Of a stretch of 64,000 nucleotides of DNA, positions 51,419 to 60,503 are shown piece after piece. Made by a program: the position numbers and the translations under genes. The notes below the pieces were generated by a model. The model saw only the letters and a list, made by a program, of their open reading frames with translations. It was not told where the DNA came from and did not search any database. Positions within the stretch are counted from its first letter, which is position 1; each line of letters starts with the position of its first letter. The stretch is from Fusibacter_C sp942493125 (GTDB taxonomy: Bacteria > Bacillota > Clostridia > Peptostreptococcales > Acidaminobacteraceae), in the NCBI GenBank assembly GCA_942493125.1, contig OW818667.1, forward strand, positions 1,860,001 to 1,924,000. Reading direction: 5' to 3'.

Positions 51419-52707
51419 TTAATCACCTCCTGTATTTTGATTATCTGTTTAAATGCGTCACGATCTTCTCGATAGGTCCTTTGCATCAAAGTTGTAAATG
51501 ACCCTTCAGTTTCAAACACTTCTAAAATCTGCTTCATATAAGGACGCTCTTCATCAGATAATGCCTCTATGACATCACCTAGAATCTCGTGTTTGAGCGC
51601 TTGAAGCGTTTCATCTATCACACTCATTTTGAGGTTGTTATTTTGCTGTTCCACCCACGCGTCATCGACGCCAAGTGATTTTTCATAGTACTTTTCAAGC
51701 AATCGGCTGTTATAAAAGATGCCCTTTATCAAAGCAGCAACACCGAGATTATATGGGTAAGGCAAAGAATCCGGCATTCTGATTTCGATAAATTGCTTGA
51801 GCCTCACGTCAGGAAAAACCATGCTGAGGTGATGTTCGAGCTCCTCATCATAAAATGCATAATGCGTCAAAGCCGTTTCGAGTGTCTCATTTTCAGAAAA
51901 GACGAGTTTGCCTTCGGTATAGAGCAAAATAGGTGGCAATTTTAACAGATAATTTGCATATTCCGCAAATCCAAACTGCATAGTTAGACTGCCTGGAATC
52001 AGTTTAGAACGCTTGATATCCGTTTCAGCCCAAATACGTGCACGCATATTGCTGCCTTCAGTAAAATCACCTTCAAAAAATGGCGTCGCATCAAATAAAG
52101 ATGCAATGGCAGGTGATAAGAAATTGGCAACTCTGAATTTTTTTACAAAGTCGATTTCGCTGTCAAAATCTATTGAAACCTGCGTTGCGGCTGTGCCTTT
52201 CATCATATTGTGACAATATGCACCATTGTTTTTAAAATAGTCGTACATCATGCCATATCTCTTTTTAGGCAACAATGTCAGATCGTCTATTTTTGTAACT
52301 GGATGATAGCCAATACCTGCAAGCATCTGGTTTGGAGCAAGCACATCATAAATTTCACCTATGATCGCCATATAGGCATGGTCAATCTCAAGGATTGATT
52401 CAAAGGGCTTCAAGCTGATTTCAACTTGACCACCTGGTTCAAGCGTAATCGTGCTTCCGTTTTTTTTAAGGCCAAGAATGTTGCCCTCTTCTTCAAGTAA
52501 GATCTCCCATCCGTTATGAGAGAGCGTTTCCATCATCTCACGCTGACCATTTGGTTCAAAATAATCATAACTTCTCAGAGTGTCTGAATCCAAAAGGAAA
52601 TGTTCAAATTCCATACCGAGCAGTTTTGGTCGATTCACTGCATATTTTCTGAAAAACGTCACTTGTTTTTCGATGTAACTTTCTTTGTTGTAATGGTTGC
52701 CCTTCAT
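51415..52707 (-). CDS. glutamate-cysteine ligase family protein (GCS2 type)
   Basis: 430 residues. LLGMEFEHFLLDSDT, TITLEPGGQVEISLKPF and MMKGTAATQVSIDFDSE are the core motifs of the GCS2 family (plant/proteobacterial type gamma-glutamylcysteine synthetase); RMPDSLPYPYNLGVAALIKG is also diagnostic. It should couple glutamate to an amine, classically cysteine. GAAGGGAT precedes the ATG. It is the first gene of the operon GCS2 ligase - ATP-grasp - VOC - MFS, and there is no usual GshB; the second ligase step is likely taken by the ATP-grasp protein. Confidence 0.87.
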   Translation of the reverse strand: MKGNHYNKESYIEKQVTFFRKYAVNRPKLLGMEFEHFLLDSDTLRSYDYFEPNGQREMMETLSHNGWEILLEEEGNILGLKKNGSTITLEPGGQVEISLKPFESILEIDHAYMAIIGEIYDVLAPNQMLAGIGYHPVTKIDDLTLLPKKRYGMMYDYFKNNGAYCHNMMKGTAATQVSIDFDSEIDFVKKFRVANFLSPAIASLFDATPFFEGDFTEGSNMRARIWAETDIKRSKLIPGSLTMQFGFAEYANYLLKLPPILLYTEGKLVFSENETLETALTHYAFYDEELEHHLSMVFPDVRLKQFIEIRMPDSLPYPYNLGVAALIKGIFYNSRLLEKYYEKSLGVDDAWVEQQNNNLKMSVIDETLQALKHEILGDVIEALSDEERPYMKQILEVFETEGSFTTLMQRTYREDRDAFKQIIKIQEVIK

Positions 52708-52858
52708 AAACGCATCCCTTCCTATTTCAGTCCTCTAATGGATTTTATCTATCTATTTTATATTGTTTCGTTTTGCTAAATATTATACATCGAATTATAA
52801 ATCAATGCAACGAACAGTACATGAACAAAAGATGAATATGTCATCAAGAAAATAAAAT

Positions 52859-52896
52859 GAGCTGTTGTTCATCTAGGTCAAAGATGGCAACAGCTC
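52859..52896. terminator. terminator of the DUF4153 gene
   Basis: GAGCTGTTG and CAACAGCTC form a perfect nine-base stem, with an inner CATCTA/AGATG pairing, between the GCS2 gene's upstream region and the DUF4153 stop; AT-rich flanks. Confidence 0.75.
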
Positions 52897-52951
52897 AATC
52901 ATATTTTACATATGCATTCATTTCTCAAAGCATGCATTTTATCTTGTCATT

Positions 52952-54691
52952 TTACTCAAGATCTAAAAGAATTCTGATGTCATAGCTTTCGACATCTAGG
53001 TCTTCCACAGAGTCTGGTTGCCCATCGCTCTTTATTTGACCGTTGATGCTGATAAACTCTAGCGTTGCAGTTACTAAGCCGTCAGCTGATTTTATCACGA
53101 CATTTTGTGTTTGATCCAGATAGTATGTCGCAGCTGCATTTTTAAGATCGATTTCCAGAAGCGTGGTGCTTCCGTCCTTGATTTTTAAAATGGAATCATT
53201 TGATGCTTTCACCAAAGTCATCTGATCTTTAAGGGTCGTTTGAGCGATCATGTCATAGTGATTTGTAAGGATAAAATAATCCGCTCCAGTCACTGTAACC
53301 ACTCTTGTATCATCCTTTGTATAATAATTGAAATAGGTTTGCTCAAATTCACCTGGCCAATAATAGGTCATGTCAAATCCGAGGTGTGCCTTTGCCTTTG
53401 ATCGATCAAAGTCATCCGGTAAAATCGCAACCTCTTCAAGCGAATATGCATTCAGAAGGAAATCGATTTTTTCCGATATTGCCCGTTTTTGTTCCTCATC
53501 CAATGAAGCATTCGGAACGACTTTCCCATCTGTACCTATCATTTTATTTTGTTCCAGCAGGGTAACAAGTCGATTACTTTGATCTGAGAGGGTCATGCTA
53601 TACCCCGAAAGTGGTCCAAAAAACGTGAGTGTAATGAAAGCCATCAATACTATGACGGTTACAAGTGCCGTGTCGTTTTTCCTTAACCACATGATGAGAA
53701 GACTCACCGTCGAGAATATCGCGAGTGCAAAGACGAAATATCGCGGCATTGTCATGCCATAGGCGTTTATGCGAATGCCAATCGCTATGAAAAGCATCGT
53801 AAGAGGAACGACCATGAGCGGAATATAGATTTTAATAAATTTTGATAGCCATGGCACTTCGCTTCTTAGATCTCTGATGAAGAAAAGCGTCGTCACACTG
53901 ACGAGGGCATACCACAGAACCAAGTTGCCAATAATGCCATCAGGCAGTTTGAAATTGAACAGAATCTTCACGAAGTAGGCATACAAAATGACTGTGTACA
54001 CGCTGACTATTGGTAAAACAATATATAAAAACAAACTTTTGAATATCTTTGAAAAATCTGTTACATCTAAGTCCTTATCAATTTCCGGTACGCTACCCAG
54101 GAAATGCGTGACTGCAAATGCACCAGAAACGACGATGAACAAGTCCAGATAGATTTCATCTGGCCAGTTGACATTGAAAAGCGCTTCAATGGTGAAAATC
54201 ATCATGGCGATACCGCCTAAGATCACACCAGAGAACAGAAGCGTCAGGAAAAATCTGCCCGCAAGATGAAGCACATACCTTGAAAGACCTTCTCGACTGT
54301 AAAAATAAGGTGCCATGAGAAATGCAAGAAAGAGGATTGCCCATAGAGCCACAAACCGCATGCCAAAGTATGCATTCATGTCAGTTGGTATCGTCAAATA
54401 GTAGACGAACGACATGACTATCGCACCGACAAGAACAAGCATTCGCTTAAGCCCAATGAGTTTATAGTTCTCAATAAAGAGCGTTGCTGCTGCAGTCATT
54501 GGTATGCCTATTGCAAGGGTAAAGAGCATTTTTTCAAGTTGATCGGTGTTTGAGTCGTCATATCCCGTATGCGTGAGCATGATGGCGATGATCATAAAGA
54601 GCGCTGTAATGCCTAAAGTGACAGGAAATCTTTGTACGGATCGCTTTAATTGTCCTATGATGAATTCGATTGATTCTTTAAATTTGCTCAC
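52952..54691 (-). CDS. DUF4153 polytopic membrane protein
   Basis: About 579 residues. The start is probably GTG 54691, preceded by AAAGGA at a longish spacing; GTG 54700 is an alternative. Residues 1-375 contain about ten or more membrane helices in the DUF4153 pattern (YFGMRFVALWAILFLAF, IYLDLFIVVSGAFAVTHFLGSVPEID). The last 190 residues form a soluble, presumably extracellular beta-rich domain. Function is unknown. It stands alone, downstream of the ABC-2 exporter genes. Confidence 0.8.
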   Translation of the reverse strand: MSKFKESIEFIIGQLKRSVQRFPVTLGITALFMIIAIMLTHTGYDDSNTDQLEKMLFTLAIGIPMTAAATLFIENYKLIGLKRMLVLVGAIVMSFVYYLTIPTDMNAYFGMRFVALWAILFLAFLMAPYFYSREGLSRYVLHLAGRFFLTLLFSGVILGGIAMMIFTIEALFNVNWPDEIYLDLFIVVSGAFAVTHFLGSVPEIDKDLDVTDFSKIFKSLFLYIVLPIVSVYTVILYAYFVKILFNFKLPDGIIGNLVLWYALVSVTTLFFIRDLRSEVPWLSKFIKIYIPLMVVPLTMLFIAIGIRINAYGMTMPRYFVFALAIFSTVSLLIMWLRKNDTALVTVIVLMAFITLTFFGPLSGYSMTLSDQSNRLVTLLEQNKMIGTDGKVVPNASLDEEQKRAISEKIDFLLNAYSLEEVAILPDDFDRSKAKAHLGFDMTYYWPGEFEQTYFNYYTKDDTRVVTVTGADYFILTNHYDMIAQTTLKDQMTLVKASNDSILKIKDGSTTLLEIDLKNAAATYYLDQTQNVVIKSADGLVTATLEFISINGQIKSDGQPDSVEDLDVESYDIRILLDLE

Positions 54692-54796
54692 AACGATCAC
54701 ATCCTTTTTTTAGAAGATTATACATCCCATAATTATTCTGATATGACTATTGTACCCCAAATCCTATCACAATAATATTACGGTATTGTATCATCC

Positions 54797-55594
54797 TTAA
54801 GTCGTCAGATCGCGATCGTAAAACATTTTTATTGCCATCCCTATAAAGCATATCGAAAAACCAATCAGCGCAATCGAAGGCAACACAGCTATTTCTCTAT
54901 CGAACATCACAACCGAGCTTTCATAAGCTTTAAAAGGTGTGACGTACTTGAGGAACTCGACTTTCTCACTTAAGTCTGCAAGGATTGACATGAAAAATGT
55001 CGCCAGTACAAAGCCTGTTGCTGCTGACGTTGCTAATTTTGTCGTCTTGAGAACTGCACCTAATAGAAAGCCAAGTGCCAAGAAGAAAATCTGGATCATA
55101 CCAAGCGCTATCATGAGAAGCGCAACTTGAGAAAATAAACCGTCACCGTCGTTATTTTGTGCAATCATGACCACTGAAGTGACCAGCGTGGCGATGTTTA
55201 GTACTGCGATGTTTATAAGACCCGCGATAAATTTATAAGTGATGACGATGTGTCTTTTGACTGGTTTTGAAAAGAGGAAGTCCGCACTGTGATCGCGTTC
55301 CTCTTTAGATACGACAACCGCGCCAAACATGACGGCGTGGATTGAAGCTAGCAATATGAAATAAAGGAAAAACACAGTGTAAAAACCATCAACAGTAGCT
55401 ATGTTGACTTCGCTGATACCAAAAGCCTTCATGAGCCCTTCAGGCATCGTGGCAAAAAGTTCATTAATATCTGTTCCAGACTCAGCAAATCCAACATATT
55501 TCATCATACCTGCCAAGATGACAAACACTTGTGCCACACACCAAATAATCAGCGGCTTCAAGTTCGCTTTAAGTTCTCTTTTTAATATATTCAT
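54797..55594 (-). CDS. ABC-2 type permease
   Basis: 265 residues, six membrane helices; the first is at about 15-35 (LIIWCVAQVFVILAGMMKYVG). The conserved segment VVSKEERDHSADFLFSKPVKRHIVITYKFIAG couples to the ATPase. It is homologous to the preceding gene's product, and the two likely pair. GGGGGC precedes the ATG. Third gene of the operon. Confidence 0.9.
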   Translation of the reverse strand: MNILKRELKANLKPLIIWCVAQVFVILAGMMKYVGFAESGTDINELFATMPEGLMKAFGISEVNIATVDGFYTVFFLYFILLASIHAVMFGAVVVSKEERDHSADFLFSKPVKRHIVITYKFIAGLINIAVLNIATLVTSVVMIAQNNDGDGLFSQVALLMIALGMIQIFFLALGFLLGAVLKTTKLATSAATGFVLATFFMSILADLSEKVEFLKYVTPFKAYESSVVMFDREIAVLPSIALIGFSICFIGMAIKMFYDRDLTT

Positions 55595-55602
55595 ATTGCC
55601 CC

Positions 55603-56400
55603 CTATATCGATGGCAGATCTTTTTTCGTAAACACTTTATACGTAAAAAAGATGAACATCGCAATTAGAACAACCCAAGCCAACATAAATTTTCCTTGGT
55701 ATTGCACATTTTGTGAAATATATGCCAGATCAAAATAGCCAAACGGTGACAACCACGCCAATTTTTCATCTTCAAGTGTCTGATTGAGTAAGAAAATAAT
55801 ATAAAACAAAAATACGACACCCATGCTGATTGGCAATACCGTTCTGATTCTTTTGAGGAACACTGAAACGGCAAGCCCAAAGCTTGCAAAGAATAATTGT
55901 ACAAACAACAAACTGCCTGTAAGCAACATATAGAGCTTCATATCAAAGGCCTTGTCACTGACAAAACTGAGTATGAGCCAATTGGCGACGCTCATAATGA
56001 CATTTACAATGAGTATTTGAACCAAAACAGCCAAAATTTTCATCGTGATAATACGCGTGCGCTTCACGGGTTTCACAAACAAAAAGTCACCTGTTTTATC
56101 TCTAACTTCAGCTGATAGTACTGCAACCCCTAAGTTCATCGCTTGTACTGCACCTGCGAGTACGACATATAAAAACGCAAAACTATAATAGCCTAGAACG
56201 TCACCTAAACTCATTGTCGTGAGTCCGAGTGCTTTTCTAAATGCCTCTGGGAAACTAGCAAAAACTTTTTCAAATTCAGCGGCTTGATCCGCAATAACTG
56301 GAAAAAGCATCATGAAAACTGCTATCGTACCAACGAGAGACGTGCACCAGACTATCAATGACTTTCTGCCCATTTTAAGCTCCTGCATTAAAATGTTCAT
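55603..56400 (-). CDS. ABC-2 type permease
   Basis: 265 residues from the ATG at 56400, preceded by GGAGG; upstream in-frame codons overlap the ATPase gene and lack a site. The segment VLSAEVRDKTGDFLFVKPVKRTRIITMKIL is the same as in its downstream homologue. Six membrane helices. With the ATPase and second permease it forms a BcrAB/EcsAB-style exporter, substrate unknown. Confidence 0.9.
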   Translation of the reverse strand: MNILMQELKMGRKSLIVWCTSLVGTIAVFMMLFPVIADQAAEFEKVFASFPEAFRKALGLTTMSLGDVLGYYSFAFLYVVLAGAVQAMNLGVAVLSAEVRDKTGDFLFVKPVKRTRIITMKILAVLVQILIVNVIMSVANWLILSFVSDKAFDMKLYMLLTGSLLFVQLFFASFGLAVSVFLKRIRTVLPISMGVVFLFYIIFLLNQTLEDEKLAWLSPFGYFDLAYISQNVQYQGKFMLAWVVLIAMFIFFTYKVFTKKDLPSI

Positions 56401-56401
56401 A

Positions 56402-57286
56402 TTATGCCTCCTTGTGATAATAGTGCATAAAGATTTCTTCAAGGCTTGGTTCCTCGATCAAAATATTTGTCAGTTTCAGAGTGTGTAAGATGTCCACGAC
56501 TTTGTTGATATCCCCTTTGAAAAGAAAATGAATGCCATCGCCATTTTTAGTGAGGCTCGTAACGCCTTCCATTTTGAAAAGATCTTCGAAGTTTTGCGAT
56601 TCCGTTTCAACTGTGATTTTCTTGTAAGTACTCGTTCTCATTTCATTGATATTCTCAATCTTCACGATGCTGCCCTCTTTTATGATGGCAACACGAGTAC
56701 AAAGCTTTTGAACTTCAGATAAGATGTGTGATGAAAACAAAACTGTTGCACCTTTTTTGTTCTCTTCGAGGATCAAGTCAAAGAATTTTTGCTGCATCAA
56801 TGGGTCTAGACCACTAGTTGGTTCATCCAGGATGATGAGTTTCGGCTCGTGAAGCAACCCCTGCACGATACCGACTTTTTTCTTGTTTCCGTAGGAAAGA
56901 TCATCGATGCGTTTGTTCAAATCGAGATCCATTGCAGCGGACAATTTTTCGATGCGAGACATATCGACGTTTTCATAAAAGCTCGCTGAATACTTCAAAA
57001 CGTCTATTACTTTCATGTTTTCATAGTAGAACACTTCTGATGGCAAATAACCAATTTGCTTTCTAATTTCATCGCCGAACTTGATGCAGTCTTTGCCAAA
57101 TATCGTTGCAGATCCGCTAGTTGGGTAGATCAAAGAAAGCAACGTTCTTATCGTCGTGGATTTTCCAGCGCCATTTGGTCCGATAAAACCAAAAATTTCC
57201 CCCTCTTCCACATGAAACGATACGTCCTCAATGCCCTTATGTTTGCCATAATATTTCGTGAGTTTATTGATTTCAATTATTTTCAT
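56402..57286 (-). CDS. ABC transporter ATP-binding protein
   Basis: 294 residues. Walker A GPNGAGKST, a signature region DLSYGNKKKVGIVQGLL (LSYGN in place of LSGGQ), Walker B LIILDEPTSGLDP and H loop FSSHILSEV. The C-terminal about 75 residues (TYKKITVETESQNFEDLF...) form the accessory domain of BcrA-type drug/antibiotic exporters. The order is ATPase-permease-permease, with one-base and two-base gaps. No sensor kinase or GntR gene adjoins it. Confidence 0.94.
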   Translation of the reverse strand: MKIIEINKLTKYYGKHKGIEDVSFHVEEGEIFGFIGPNGAGKSTTIRTLLSLIYPTSGSATIFGKDCIKFGDEIRKQIGYLPSEVFYYENMKVIDVLKYSASFYENVDMSRIEKLSAAMDLDLNKRIDDLSYGNKKKVGIVQGLLHEPKLIILDEPTSGLDPLMQQKFFDLILEENKKGATVLFSSHILSEVQKLCTRVAIIKEGSIVKIENINEMRTSTYKKITVETESQNFEDLFKMEGVTSLTKNGDGIHFLFKGDINKVVDILHTLKLTNILIEEPSLEEIFMHYYHKEA

Positions 57287-57349
57287 ACATAACCCCTTTC
57301 ACATAAAGTGATAAAAATTCAGTCTCTATAAATCTAAAATAGCATAACG

Positions 57350-57382
57350 AACCCGATGTGACAACCCTGTCACATCGGGTTT
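57350..57382. terminator. terminator of the diguanylate cyclase gene
   Basis: AACCCGATGTGACA pairs perfectly with TGTCACATCGGGTT around five bases, immediately beyond the stop at 57399 on the minus strand. Confidence 0.92.
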
Positions 57383-57398
57383 AATACTTCTTTAAGAA

Positions 57399-58718
57399 TT
57401 ACATAATACTTTTATTTTTTTCTGCATACATATGCTTGTCTGCAATTTGAAACAGCGTGTCAAAATCGCATCCATCGTTGCTATATATCGAACTTCCAAT
57501 ACTCGCTGTGACTGTGATATTGTACCCTCCCACTTCAATTTTGAATGTCAGATGGGATCTCAAACGATCAATAACTTTTTGCAAATTGTCTTCATCATCA
57601 ATCACTGGAACAACGACCAAAAATTCATCACCACCTACTCTAAAGATCATCTCACTTGATCGTGCTGCTACCTTAAGTCTTTGTGCGGTTTCCTTAAGCA
57701 CCTCATCACCTGCAGCATGGCCATGCGTGTCATTGATTTCTTTGAATTTGTTGAGATCAATCAATAAAATCCCAACTTTATGATCATTTCTATCTGCTGC
57801 AGCAAACACTTGTTGCATTGTTTCATCAAGGCTGTTTCTATTTCTTAGACCTGTAAGGTGGTCATGGATGGATTCGTGCTTGATGACTTCATTCGCTCGA
57901 ACGACTAAGAATGCTGTAGCCGAAAATATCAGTAGCACAATAAAGGATACGATAAATAAAGCGATGACTTTAAAAGTGTCATCACCATAACTGTTATTCA
58001 GCTTTAAACCTATCCGCCAAGTAAACAGGTTGTCGTTGAGGTCAAACCAATAGACGTCTTTTGCATCTTGGATTTCTGCGCCATGAATCACCCGTTCATT
58101 GGAAGTGATGATGCTTTTAACCCCTAACCTATCTTCAAACGATTTTATAGAATTTATAAAGGCGTCTGCTTTTAAAATGATGCTCGCCTGCCCCCAATAA
58201 CGGTTATTGAGATCGAGAATAGGATACCTCAAAACATAGCCCGTACCGCCCTGTATGAGATCGACAGGACCTTGAAAGATTGGTCTCAAAGTATTTTTCA
58301 CTATATTGACGTAGGCTTTTTGTGCCTCGTTTTTTGACAGATCGACACCAATCGTACTCTTATTGTTTTCATAAGGATAGTTCCATACAATCGTCGTATC
58401 CTTCAAAATGCCGACATTGTTGATGATATCCATCTGACTACTCAACAAGTTATCCATAAACGTGTAGATATTTTCATCTTCAAGGTTTTGATTTGTCTGC
58501 GTGTAGGCGATAAACCCCCTCATGAGATAGATGTTGGAATAGACGAGTGTATTGAGTTCATTGTCATAGATGACAAACAGTTCTGTAGCTTGGATTTCTT
58601 TCGCTTGCGACTGACGTGCCATCTCATACCATGCAAATGTATAGAATATTGCACTAAAAAGTGTGCCAGTTATGATGGCGATCAAAATCGCTTTTTTATG
58701 TTTCATAAGTTTTTTCAT
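57399..58718 (-). CDS. membrane-bound diguanylate cyclase (extracellular sensor-GGDEF)
   Basis: 439 residues. One membrane helix at about 10-32, an extracellular sensor domain of about 210 residues (CHASE/Cache-like size), a second helix at about 248-272 and a cytoplasmic GGDEF domain. RVGGDEFLVVVP is intact, as is LLIDLNKFKEINDTHGHAAGDEVL, so it should make c-di-GMP. The product-inhibition site (RxxD) is replaced by RSSE. GGGGTG precedes the ATG at longer spacing. Monocistronic. Confidence 0.93.
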   Translation of the reverse strand: MKKLMKHKKAILIAIITGTLFSAIFYTFAWYEMARQSQAKEIQATELFVIYDNELNTLVYSNIYLMRGFIAYTQTNQNLEDENIYTFMDNLLSSQMDIINNVGILKDTTIVWNYPYENNKSTIGVDLSKNEAQKAYVNIVKNTLRPIFQGPVDLIQGGTGYVLRYPILDLNNRYWGQASIILKADAFINSIKSFEDRLGVKSIITSNERVIHGAEIQDAKDVYWFDLNDNLFTWRIGLKLNNSYGDDTFKVIALFIVSFIVLLIFSATAFLVVRANEVIKHESIHDHLTGLRNRNSLDETMQQVFAAADRNDHKVGILLIDLNKFKEINDTHGHAAGDEVLKETAQRLKVAARSSEMIFRVGGDEFLVVVPVIDDEDNLQKVIDRLRSHLTFKIEVGGYNITVTASIGSSIYSNDGCDFDTLFQIADKHMYAEKNKSIM

Positions 58719-58820
58719 ATTGGCGTCACCCCTATAGTTGAGAATAATTATCTATATACATTTACCTATAGTGGATTTATACCAAAAAAAAAAGAGTTGA
58801 ATCCTTTAAATAACAACAAC

Positions 58821-58857
58821 AAAGGGGAAGTCGACAGTTACATCGAATTCCCCTTTT
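58821..58857. terminator. hairpin between the cyclase and the G-poor tract
   Basis: AAAGGGGAA pairs with TTCCCCTTT across a loop of 18 bases. It could end leftward transcripts from the GNAT region after they cross the G-poor tract. Confidence 0.6.
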
Positions 58858-58889
58858 ATGCGTCAGATTGGAAACGCATTTATTACGTT

Positions 58890-59125
58890 ATTGCTTTTAA
58901 ACTTAACTTTTAAAAATTGAAACTTAACGCTTAATCTTTAACCTAAATCATTAATTTGATTCTCTAACATAACTCTTTAACTTAAATCTTAATCATTAAT
59001 TTAAAACTTAAACACTTACTTAAATCTAAAACGAACGTACTCAAAACTAACTTCTTAAAACTAACTTTTAACTAAACGGAAATTAAAAATCGTAAATGGT
59101 GCTTAAAACTTACTTTTAAAATGCT
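58890..59125. repeat. low-complexity, G-poor intergenic tract with degenerate AACTTAA-type repeats
   Basis: About 235 bases with almost no G on the + strand (C, A and T only over long stretches). Variants of AACTTAA, CTTAAAACT and TCATTAATTT recur; TCATTAATTT appears twice, at about 58947 and 58989. There is no ORF, hairpin or known motif. The gene-free stretch runs from 58719 to 59258. Confidence 0.65.
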
Positions 59126-59258
59126 CTTTCAAATCCGCGTCATCCAATCTGCGAAGAGGAAAATGTCCTCTTGAGTATATTTTACCCAAGAACACATTTT
59201 CTAAACTTCTTTTCAATAAAAATGACAAATTTTTTAGTGAGAACATCGCATAGTTTCA

Positions 59259-59795
59259 TTAAAAAATTATCCCGAAAATAAGTGCATCATCATAAACGTC
59301 ATCAATAAAAAAATGATCCATAAGTCTGCCTTCAAGCGCATAGCCATTCTTCTCAAGAACGCGCGCAGAGCCTATATTTGCAGCAACGACACTTGCATGT
59401 ACCTTATGAAGACCAAGCTGTTCACCAGCAAAGTTCGTTATCGCGTTGATCGCTTCAGAAGCATACCCCTTTCCCCAGTAGTCTTTGTGAAAGACGTACC
59501 CTATTTCCGCTTGACGTGCTTCGTCATCGAAGTTGAAAAGCATGCCCGTTCCAATGAGAACGCCGGAATCTCTCTCATAAATTGACGCGTATAAATGGGT
59601 TCCCGCTTCTTCTCTACGCAACATCTCTTTGACATACGCTGTTGTCTCATCAAGAGTGGTCATGAGCTTCCAGCCGATGTAACGCGATACGTCTTCATCT
59701 GAAGCATACGTGTGTATCAATGGGGATTCCTCCAAACGCATGGGTTTGAATGCAATTTTAGAGCCTGTTTCCGCTGTGTATAATTTTGGCTTCAT
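59259..59795 (-). CDS. GNAT acetyltransferase (RimJ/RimL-like)
   Basis: 178 residues from the ATG at 59795; ATG 59807 is also in frame but leaves no room for its ribosome site. The acetyl-CoA binding region is IGYVFHKDYWGKGYASEAINAI, the Q/RxxGxG/A motif, followed by VHASVVAANIGSARVLEKNGY, the standard C-terminal motif. These enzymes acetylate N-terminal amines of proteins, aminoglycosides or small molecules; no target is indicated. It heads a region of stress- or repair-like single genes. Confidence 0.92.
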   Translation of the reverse strand: MKPKLYTAETGSKIAFKPMRLEESPLIHTYASDEDVSRYIGWKLMTTLDETTAYVKEMLRREEAGTHLYASIYERDSGVLIGTGMLFNFDDEARQAEIGYVFHKDYWGKGYASEAINAITNFAGEQLGLHKVHASVVAANIGSARVLEKNGYALEGRLMDHFFIDDVYDDALIFGIIF

Positions 59796-59846
59796 CGCTA
59801 TTTCCATCCTCTTCTTCCAGTATCAAATATATAAACGACATTTGAA

Positions 59847-60503
59847 TCAAGGTTTAACCACTAAGCCGAATAATTTCGAAAAATCTACCGCTTGGCCAGG
59901 AGACACTATAGCGCCTTTTAGGTCTTCAATACGAACACCAAGACCTTCGATGTCGCAGTTGCTGAGGTCAATATCAGCCAACTTTGTGCCTGAAAACTGG
60001 CTCAACCTTAAAGTACTGTGCTCAAACATCACTTTGACAAGTTCTGCATACTGAAAATCGCTACTTTCCATCTGGCACCTTTCGAAATAAACTTGCTTTA
60101 GCCGTGCAAAGCGCATAAAGATGAATGATGCTTTGCAATTTTCTAGTCGTACGTTTTGAAGTGCGGATTCTCTCAGATTTAAACCCATCAGCTTGCAGCC
60201 AATAAATTCACTCTTGTGGATGATCGCGCCACTAAAATCTGCATTTGACAAGTCGCAGTTTTCAAAACGCACATTTGTAAGAGAAAGTGACGACCATGTG
60301 ATATCAGTGAAGTCGACATTTCTAAAAATAACACCCTCAAAGTTCAGAAGATGCATAGATTTTGATTTAATTTTTTTGTCCACTAATATAAAATCGTTAT
60401 AACAGCCTTCTTCTTCGAGCGCTAAATCATCTATGATCTTATGTTCAATGCTCTTGATAAATTTAGGCGCTAAAAGTTTTAAGTCAACACTACTTTTATT
60501 CAT
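59847..60503 (-). CDS. pentapeptide-repeat protein
   Basis: 218 residues. From about residue 45 to 190 every fifth position carries F/L in A(D/N)LXX-type repeats: FRNVDFTDITWSSLSLTNVRFENCDLSNADFSGA and on. It should fold as a right-handed quadrilateral beta-helix like QnrB or McbG, which protect DNA gyrase; whether this one does so is unknown. There is no signal peptide. The start overlaps the Nudix gene's end by eight bases, so they are coupled. Confidence 0.9.
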   Translation of the reverse strand: MNKSSVDLKLLAPKFIKSIEHKIIDDLALEEEGCYNDFILVDKKIKSKSMHLLNFEGVIFRNVDFTDITWSSLSLTNVRFENCDLSNADFSGAIIHKSEFIGCKLMGLNLRESALQNVRLENCKASFIFMRFARLKQVYFERCQMESSDFQYAELVKVMFEHSTLRLSQFSGTKLADIDLSNCDIEGLGVRIEDLKGAIVSPGQAVDFSKLFGLVVKP

